Part shown: one piece after another, positions 58,794 through 64,000 of the stretch
Position numbering within the stretch: position 1 is the stretch's first letter
Layout: every line of letters starts with the position of its first letter
Made by a program: the position numbers and the translations under genes
Notes under the pieces: model-generated
Databases searched by the model: none
What the model was told of the DNA's origin: nothing
What the model saw: the letters and a program-made list of their open reading frames with translations, nothing else
From: Phycisphaerae bacterium
GTDB taxonomy: Bacteria > Planctomycetota > Phycisphaerae > Sedimentisphaerales > Anaerohalosphaeraceae
Assembly (NCBI GenBank): GCA_012729675.1
Contig: JAAYCR010000058.1
Span: 1-64,000, forward strand
Direction of reading: 5' to 3'
Length of the DNA: 64,000 bases

Positions 58794-59324
58794 TTGGCTG
58801 ATTCGGACGTGAAAAAATACGATATTTCAATGGTGCGTCCGCCCATTTTGCACAACCAGATTGTGCTGCGCGGCCACCATTTGTCCCCACAGTCCCGCAG
58901 CAAGGTCAAAAACGCCCTGCGTACCCTGCACTCGCTCGAAATCATGGCGGTCAACACCTACCGCTTCCAGATCACGCAGACTGATGACGCCCTGAACCGC
59001 GAATTAATCGCCGCGATGTGCAACGAAATGACCCACGTCCAGGATTTCACTGTCAAACTCTACGAATATGGGTTGACGCCGAGCCTGTTTCGATGGGCGT
59101 GGTGGCTGGTCGGCTTTGGCATCGGCTTCGGCTCACGTCTGTTGGGCAAAAAAGCCATCCTCAAGACCGGCATTTTCGTCGAGACAAAGGCCGTGCATCA
59201 TTACGCCGAGTTGCTCAACGCCGCCGAATGGGACGACCCAACCCGCCACGTCATCGAAAAAGACCAAGCCGACGAAGACGGCCACATACAAACATGGTCC
59301 CGCTTGTTAAGCGAGACGGCCTGA
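58794..59324 (+). CDS. COQ7-like di-iron protein
   Basis: This protein of about 176 residues uses a TTG at 58794 (AAGAGGA upstream); an ATG at 58830 is an alternative. The ferritin-like four-helix bundle has the di-iron ligand pattern of COQ7/CatA hydroxylases: E in LHSLEIMAVNTYRF, ExxH in CNEMTHVQDF, E and H in FVETKAVHHYAEL, and EDGH in DQADEDGHIQTW. COQ7 hydroxylates demethoxyubiquinone. Ubiquinone genes are not seen here and such planctomycetes are not known for it, so another substrate is likely. The central helix (WWLVGFGIGFGSRLLGKKA) could lie in the membrane. Confidence 0.8.
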   Translation: MADSDVKKYDISMVRPPILHNQIVLRGHHLSPQSRSKVKNALRTLHSLEIMAVNTYRFQITQTDDALNRELIAAMCNEMTHVQDFTVKLYEYGLTPSLFRWAWWLVGFGIGFGSRLLGKKAILKTGIFVETKAVHHYAELLNAAEWDDPTRHVIEKDQADEDGHIQTWSRLLSETA

Positions 59325-59340
59325 CGAAGAAATAAACGCC

Positions 59341-60231
59341 ATGATCGAACAATTCAACACAACCCATTGCGGCCTGCTGGTGTATGCCCCGGCCAAGATT
59401 AATTTGTTTTTGCTGATCACCGGCAAACGTCCGGACGGGTTTCATGAACTGGAGACCCTGATGACCAAGATTGACTGGTATGATGAGCTGCTGTTTGAGC
59501 CGGGCAAAACCGACGGCATCGAGCTGGTCTGCCGGGGGCCGCACTGGGCGCCGGACGGAGAGGACAATCTGGTCTGGCGGGCGTGTGTCCTGCTGCTCGA
59601 AAAAGCGGGACGCTCGACCCCTTTGCGTATTACGTTGACCAAAAATATCCCCGCCGGAACCGGCCTGGGCAGCGCCAGCAGCGACTGCGCGGCCGCACTG
59701 CTGGGGCTGAACCGCTTTGCTGAGCTGAACCAGCCGGCCGACGTGCTGCACGACATCGCCGCACAACTCGGCAGCGACATCGCCTTTTTCCTCTATGGAC
59801 CGGCCGCCCTTTGCTCTGGACGCGGGGAAAAAATTCGCCCGCCGGCCGAAAATTTCGCATTTGACGCACTGGTATTGACGCCAAACATAAGTGTCCCTAC
59901 AAAAAGCGTTTACGGAAAATACAGACACGACCCGGCCAGCTATGAGCGATTTTTCGAACAAATAAAACCGCTTCTCGGCAAAAAGAGTATTGATTCCCTC
60001 GCAAAAATATGCGCAAATATGCTGGAAACGAGCTGTTTCGAGCTGTATCCGAAACTGGCAGAGCTGAAAAATCGCTGCGAGGCCTACTGCGGCCGCAAGG
60101 TCTGCCTCAGCGGAAGCGGGTCGGCGATGTTTATCCTCAACCCCGACCGACAGCGGTTGCCTCAGTTGCAGAGTTGGCTCAAGAACGAGTTTAACTGCGA
60201 AAGCAGGTGCGTCCACAACAATAGCTGGTAA
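59341..60231 (+). CDS. ispE: 4-diphosphocytidyl-2-C-methyl-D-erythritol kinase
   Basis: This 296-residue GHMP kinase of the non-mevalonate isoprenoid pathway phosphorylates CDP-ME at the 2-hydroxyl. Substrate motif APAKINLFLLITGKRPDGFHEL is at residues 16-37. The ATP loop LTKNIPAGTGLGSASSDCAAAL is at about 99-120. AQLGSDIAFFLYGPAALCSGRGE and LSGSGSAMFIL complete the signature. It lies 16 bases after the COQ7-like gene and 19 before spoVG. Confidence 0.94.
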   Translation: MIEQFNTTHCGLLVYAPAKINLFLLITGKRPDGFHELETLMTKIDWYDELLFEPGKTDGIELVCRGPHWAPDGEDNLVWRACVLLLEKAGRSTPLRITLTKNIPAGTGLGSASSDCAAALLGLNRFAELNQPADVLHDIAAQLGSDIAFFLYGPAALCSGRGEKIRPPAENFAFDALVLTPNISVPTKSVYGKYRHDPASYERFFEQIKPLLGKKSIDSLAKICANMLETSCFELYPKLAELKNRCEAYCGRKVCLSGSGSAMFILNPDRQRLPQLQSWLKNEFNCESRCVHNNSW

Positions 60232-60250
60232 CGATTATGCGAGGCACACT

Positions 60251-60688
60251 ATGGAAATCAGCGAAGTTCGAGTCAAACTTGTGTCCAATCAGGACGACCG
60301 TCTCAAGGCGTTTTGCTCAATGACGCTCGACAATAGCTTCGTCGTCCGGGACATCAAAATCATCGAAGGAACCGGCGGCCTGTTCGTTGCAATGCCCTCC
60401 CGCAAAATGAGCGATCATTGCAGTCATTGCGGCGGGAAAAATCCACTGCGATCAAAATTCTGCAGTTCCTGCGGGTCCAAACTCCCCGAAGACCGCGTTC
60501 ATCAGGATACCAAGGGACGGGTAAAGCTGCACGCCGACATCGCGCATCCAATCAATGCTCAATGCCGAAGACAAATCCAGGATGCCGTTGTCAAGGCTTT
60601 TAACGAAGAGCTTGAGCGTTCCAAGCAGCCAGGCTACAAGCCGATCGATCTGGACGAAGACGACTACCACCCGGACGACATCCATTAA
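60251..60688 (+). CDS. spoVG: SpoVG family protein with inserted zinc ribbon
   Basis: This 145-residue protein has the SpoVG fold: MEISEVRVKLVSN..DRLKAFCSMTLDNSFVVRDIKIIEGTGGLFVAMPSRK, then ADIAHPINAQCRRQIQDAVVKAF. In Bacillus SpoVG about 10 residues join PSRK to the DIAHPI segment. Here about 40 do, and they contain CSHC-x8-KFCSSC, a rubredoxin-type zinc ribbon. SpoVG is an RNA/DNA-binding regulator. The ispE-spoVG order is also found in Firmicutes. A charged acidic tail (DLDEDDYHPDDIH) ends the protein. Confidence 0.92.
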   Translation: MEISEVRVKLVSNQDDRLKAFCSMTLDNSFVVRDIKIIEGTGGLFVAMPSRKMSDHCSHCGGKNPLRSKFCSSCGSKLPEDRVHQDTKGRVKLHADIAHPINAQCRRQIQDAVVKAFNEELERSKQPGYKPIDLDEDDYHPDDIH

Positions 60689-61151
60689 TTGCGATAAGTC
60701 CCTTCATATCAGGGACACTGCGTTAGAGTCCGTAGGGGTGAACCTGCGCGCGTGTTCGCCCGTCGGCATCCTGCTGTCACCACAGGCCCAAGGGCCAAGA
60801 GACACCGGCCCGCGGCGCCATGGGGCTATGTCCTGCGAAAGCAGAAAGTCGAACTGCTGTTCGGGCATACCACATACAACCTGGGCATTAACGGTTTTTT
60901 GTTACGGGGCCCGAAAGGGTGAATGCGGAGTTTGGGGTGCTGACGACCTGCGTTTATGGAATCCCCCCCTGTCGGCTCAAAGTCGCCTGATATTTGAAAC
61001 AACTGTCTGCTCAGACAACTCCGTCTTTATATCCGAAAGACCCGTTCGGGAAAATCTGTTCCGACACAGCCTGTCGGCGAGGGGGAGTTGAAAGGCGGAA
61101 GTTTGCGGATGTTTAAAGAAATTGCCGCTTGTTGTCCGATATTTATTAAGA
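60689..61151. other. GC-rich intergenic region, possibly with a structured RNA
   Basis: I see no supported gene. The 60715-60935 part is much richer in GC than the following 200 bases and contains several hairpins. The remainder is ordinary spacer leading to the mltA promoter. Confidence 0.45.
60735..60925 (+). ncRNA. Candidate structured RNA, class unknown
   Basis: The sequence has an 8-bp hairpin GGGTGAAC...GTTCGCCC (about 60736-60763), GAAA tetraloops closed by CTGC/GCAG (60833-60844) and CCC/GGG (60910-60919), and a T6 run at 60895-60900. The ACCTG...GTGTTCGCC segment recalls the 5' arm of some 6S RNAs. That is only a resemblance; I could not build a convincing full 6S fold. The strand is uncertain. 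Confidence 0.25.
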
Positions 61152-61179
61152 TTGACAGTATTCTCTGTGCGCTCATAAT
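61152..61179 (+). promoter_or_regulatory. Sigma70-type promoter for mltA
   Basis: TTGACA (61152-61157) and CATAAT (61174-61179) are 16 bases apart. The leader would be about 48 bases to the ATG at 61235. Confidence 0.6.
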
Positions 61180-61234
61180 AGGCAGGACGTGTGGTTGGAA
61201 AGAATACTGAGTTTTTGGTTCTTGTGGAGTCGTT

Positions 61235-62458
61235 ATGAAGTATAAAGGATTGTGGGTCGGTACGGCGGTGATTATAGCGGTGATTGCGGGGTGTAAGACG
61301 CCGCCAGTGGTCGAAGAGCCGGATTATGAGCGGCAGCTCCCGCCCGGCAAGCACGCTCTGCGCAAAATCACCGATCCGGCTATGATCCCCGATTTTACGT
61401 TTGCCTGCTACAATACGCTTGACCTGCGGCGGGCGCTTGACCACAGCCTCAGCTACCTGTCCAAGACGTCCAGCCGGCATTTTTTCCCCAGCAACGGCAT
61501 CACCCACGACCATGCAGTCGCCAGCCTGCGGGCATTCGGTACGCTGCTCGATCAGGGACTCGTCGGCCGCCCGCTTGAGGAGGCGATCCGGGCACAATTT
61601 GACTTTTATATGTCCGTCGGCTGCGATGACCGGGGGACGGTGCTTTATACCGGCTATTATACACCGATATTCGACGGTTCAATGACGCGAACCGAGCGTT
61701 TCCGCTATCCGCTTTATGCCCAGCCGAAAGACCTGGTCAAAGGGCCGCAGGGTGAGATTCTGGGACGCCAGTTGCCTGGCGGCGCGATAGAACGCTACCC
61801 CGACCGACGACAAATCGACCAATCGGGAATGCTTCAGGGGCAGGAAATCGCCTGGATGGCCGATCCGTTTGAGGTCTATATCACGCACGTCCAAGGCTCG
61901 GCCAAACTGCGTCTGCCGGACGGCAGCCTCAAAACGCTCGGCTACACGGCCACCAACGGACACGAGTACCAGAGCGTCGGTCAAAAGATGATCGCCGACG
62001 GCATCGTGCCGGCGTCGGGATTGAGTCTCAAGGCGATGATCGATTACTTCAAAGCCAACCCGAACCAGATCGACAAATATATTTATCACAACCCGCGTTA
62101 TGTGTTCTTCCGCACCGACGAGGGGGACCCTCGCGGCAGTCTGAACGAGCCGGTGATTCCGCTGCGGTCGATTGCCACGGACAAGGCCATTTACCCGCGT
62201 GCCTCGATGACGCTGCTCCAGACGCGCCTGCCGCGCCCGCTCGGCGGCGGCATCAGCCGAATGCCCTATACCGGCTTTGCGCTGGATCAGGACACCGGCG
62301 GCGCGATCCGGGCGCCGGGACGCTGCGATGTCTATATGGGCGTCGGCGACGAGGCCGGACGGATGGCAGGGCAGGTCTATGAAGAAGGGACGCTGTATTA
62401 TCTATTCCTTAAACCCGGCCTATCGCCGACACTGACACTGGCGACTGCGATACGCTGA
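61235..62458 (+). CDS. mltA: Membrane-bound lytic murein transglycosylase A
   Basis: This 407-residue lipoprotein has the lipobox VIAGC with C20. The MltA/3D double-barrel domain follows: VLYTGYYTPIFDGSMTRTERFRYPLY, then IAWMADPFEVYITHVQGSAKLRLPDG. The C-terminal 3D part GFALDQDTGGAI...GRCDVYMGVG holds the catalytic Asp. It cleaves peptidoglycan glycan strands to 1,6-anhydromuramyl ends from the envelope. Its presence agrees with planctomycetes having peptidoglycan. Confidence 0.94.
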   Translation: MKYKGLWVGTAVIIAVIAGCKTPPVVEEPDYERQLPPGKHALRKITDPAMIPDFTFACYNTLDLRRALDHSLSYLSKTSSRHFFPSNGITHDHAVASLRAFGTLLDQGLVGRPLEEAIRAQFDFYMSVGCDDRGTVLYTGYYTPIFDGSMTRTERFRYPLYAQPKDLVKGPQGEILGRQLPGGAIERYPDRRQIDQSGMLQGQEIAWMADPFEVYITHVQGSAKLRLPDGSLKTLGYTATNGHEYQSVGQKMIADGIVPASGLSLKAMIDYFKANPNQIDKYIYHNPRYVFFRTDEGDPRGSLNEPVIPLRSIATDKAIYPRASMTLLQTRLPRPLGGGISRMPYTGFALDQDTGGAIRAPGRCDVYMGVGDEAGRMAGQVYEEGTLYYLFLKPGLSPTLTLATAIR

Positions 62459-62478
62459 CAACAGATGAAAGAGGTACA

Positions 62479-63885
62479 ATGAATATTAGATTACGTTTTC
62501 TCGGAGCGGCCGAAAATGTCACTGGCTCGCGGCACCTGCTGGAGTTTAACCATTCCAAGGTCATGATCGACTGCGGCCTGTATCAGGAACGCAACCTGCA
62601 ATATCGCAACTGGGAGGATTTCGGTGTCGAACCGGACAAAGTGGATGCGATTCTCCTGACGCACGCCCATCTGGACCACTGCGGCCTGATCCCAAAATTT
62701 GTCAAACAAGGCTTCAAAGGGCCGATTTACGCGACGGAGGCCACCGCCGAGATCGCCAAGATCGTGCTGCTGGACGCCGGCAAGTTGCAGGAAGAAGACG
62801 CCGAGTTCAAGAAAAAACGCCACATAAAAGAAGGCCGTCAGGGGCCGCGTCCCGTCGAGCCGCTTTATACCGTTCTGGACGCTGAGGCCAGTTTTGCGCA
62901 GTTCCGTCCCATCAAGTTCAAAGAGGTCATCCCCGTCGGCGACGGCATCGAAGCGGCGTTTCACACCGCCGGGCATATTCTCGGTGCCGCAGTCATCAAA
63001 GTCGATGTCTGCCGCAACGGCGAGTGCCGTACGATCCTCTTTACCGGTGATTTCGGCCGCACCGACAAACCCATCCTGAAAGACCCGGCGACGTTCACTC
63101 AGGCCGACTATCTGCTGGTCGAGTCCACCTACGGCGACCGCGTCCACTCAACCGTCGAGGACACCAAAACGCAGCTTTGCGACGCGGTCAATGAGACACA
63201 CAAGGCAGGCGGCAACATCATCGTGCCCAGTTTTTCGGTCGGCCGCAGTCAGGAAGTGCTGTATTATATGAACGAACTGCTGCGCGAAGACCGTATCCCG
63301 CATATTATGACATTTCTGGATAGCCCGATGGCCGTCAAAGTCACCGAAGTTTTTCGCAAGCATCCTGAGTTGTATGATGAAAAAATGGCACAACTGGTGA
63401 TGCGAAATGAATCGCCCTTCAGCTTTCAGGGGCTAAAGCTCGTCCAGTCCACCTCCGAATCCAAGGCGATCAACCACATTCGCGGAACGATTATGATTAT
63501 TGCCGGATCGGGGATGTGCACCGGCGGCCGCGTCAAACACCATCTGGTCAACAATATCACCCGCCCCGAAAGTACCATTTTGTTTGTCGGCTATCAGGCC
63601 AACGGGACACTGGGCCGCTCGATTCTCAACGGCGACCCGGAGGTGCGTATTCTGGGGCAGACGTATCCGGTAACAGCACGCATCGCGCAGGTACACGGCT
63701 TCAGCGCCCACGCCGACCGGCAGGAAATTCTCGACTGGCTCCGCCATATCGAGACCCCGCCGCGGAAGGTCTTTCTCGTCCACGGTGAAAAAGAATCCGC
63801 CCACGCCTTCAAGGATTTTCTCGTCGAAAACACAGGATGGGATATTGTCGTCCCAAAATATCAGGATATCGCAGAGATCAACTGA
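62479..63885 (+). CDS. Beta-CASP metallo-beta-lactamase-fold RNA hydrolase
   Basis: This 468-residue protein is of the Ysh1/CPSF-73-like MBL-beta-CASP group. Metal-binding motifs are LTHAHLDHCGLIPK (about 60-73), AGHILGAAVI, FTGDFGR, and VHGFSAHADR. Beta-CASP motifs are STYGDR, PSFSVGRSQEVLYY and IAGSGMCTGGRVKHHL. Members act on RNA as endo- or 5'-exonucleases; bacterial members of this branch are less studied than RNase J. The start has GAAAGAGG upstream. It follows mltA by 20 bases, so the two are probably co-transcribed. Confidence 0.93.
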   Translation: MNIRLRFLGAAENVTGSRHLLEFNHSKVMIDCGLYQERNLQYRNWEDFGVEPDKVDAILLTHAHLDHCGLIPKFVKQGFKGPIYATEATAEIAKIVLLDAGKLQEEDAEFKKKRHIKEGRQGPRPVEPLYTVLDAEASFAQFRPIKFKEVIPVGDGIEAAFHTAGHILGAAVIKVDVCRNGECRTILFTGDFGRTDKPILKDPATFTQADYLLVESTYGDRVHSTVEDTKTQLCDAVNETHKAGGNIIVPSFSVGRSQEVLYYMNELLREDRIPHIMTFLDSPMAVKVTEVFRKHPELYDEKMAQLVMRNESPFSFQGLKLVQSTSESKAINHIRGTIMIIAGSGMCTGGRVKHHLVNNITRPESTILFVGYQANGTLGRSILNGDPEVRILGQTYPVTARIAQVHGFSAHADRQEILDWLRHIETPPRKVFLVHGEKESAHAFKDFLVENTGWDIVVPKYQDIAEIN

Positions 63886-64000
63886 CTTCGTATCGCGGCG
63901 GTATCCGTCTGTTTTTTCCGACTTGCCAAATCAGGGCTTGCTTTCGACCTTATAAGAGGATACGATTGTCGAAATAGTTCAGCCCAATGAAAACCATGTT
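63886..64000. other. Right-edge sequence, possible start of a further gene
   Basis: AAGAGGA at about 63953-63959 precedes a frame that reads IVEIVQPNENHV from an ATT codon to the window edge. A rare ATT start with a good ribosome site is possible but cannot be tested in 40 bases. Confidence 0.25.

Noticed and set aside
60555-61091. Plus-strand frame of 178 codons overlapping the spoVG 3' end
   Set aside because: It overlaps spoVG out of frame, has no ribosome site and crosses the hairpin-rich segment; no protein features are seen.

Overview
The window looks like a chromosomal segment of an anaerobic-type planctomycete, most likely of the Phycisphaerae/Sedimentisphaerales kind. That placement is an inference. 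It rests on two secreted proteins that end in a PAPG/PAPS...GWLRRR sorting tail, a stand-alone EpsI-like protein, LamG-bearing secreted enzymes, a SpoVG with an inserted zinc ribbon, a PilM-type pilus locus without flagellar genes, and many short dispersed non-coding repeats. No rRNA or other decisive marker is present.

Region 1 (about 0.4-14.2 kb, all minus strand) is one exopolysaccharide operon. It runs from a Wzx-type flippase through several GT2 and GT4 glycosyltransferases, a Wzy/O-antigen-ligase-like membrane protein and an asparagine-synthase-type amidotransferase to an Alg14/Alg13-like (PssD/PssE-like) pair. Three of its genes are abnormal. One is a FemAB domain joined to the second half of a GT4 enzyme. 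One is the start of a left-handed-helix acetyltransferase joined to the second half of a GT2 enzyme. One is a GT2 gene reduced to its C-terminal half. The locus appears to be shaped by deletions and recombination.

Region 2 (14.2-23.6 kb) is repeat-rich. It carries a 1429-residue secreted repeat protein, two PEP-CTERM-like surface proteins, the EpsI-like protein and a small flavin-fold protein. Several strong sigma70-type promoters and a terminator can be read directly. Dispersed repeats, some shared with the left edge of the window, fill the gaps.

Region 3 (23.6-38.2 kb) begins with tRNA-Tyr and a trpR-like/trpB2 pair. A complete chemotaxis cluster follows: cheW, a receptor, cheY, cheX, a CheC-like protein fused to two CBS domains, cheA, cheR, cheD and cheB. 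A broken 5' copy of cheW lies just before the intact one. The convergent tex gene closes the region.

Region 4 (38.5-57.6 kb) holds mscS, a DUF481 outer-membrane-type protein, a YjbQ-family protein, a large GH2 beta-galactosidase with a LamG domain inserted in its barrel, mtaB, a three-gene pilus locus (PilM-like, Amuc_1100/PilO-like and a third TM-anchored protein), a GH2 mannosidase-like enzyme that lacks the usual acid/base Glu, a dinD homologue with a late frameshift, a restriction-modification remnant, and a siroheme-synthase-type dehydrogenase.

Region 5 (57.7-64 kb) contains an FHA-GAF protein, a COQ7-like di-iron protein, ispE-spoVG, a possible structured RNA, an mltA lipoprotein and a beta-CASP metallo-hydrolase.

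The most unusual items are the CheC-CBS fusion, the two chimeric polysaccharide genes, the zinc-ribbon SpoVG, and repeat sequence that has become an in-frame peptide inside a glycosyltransferase. I did not see a defence or mobile system that I could call new; the restriction-modification and dinD traces are remnants.
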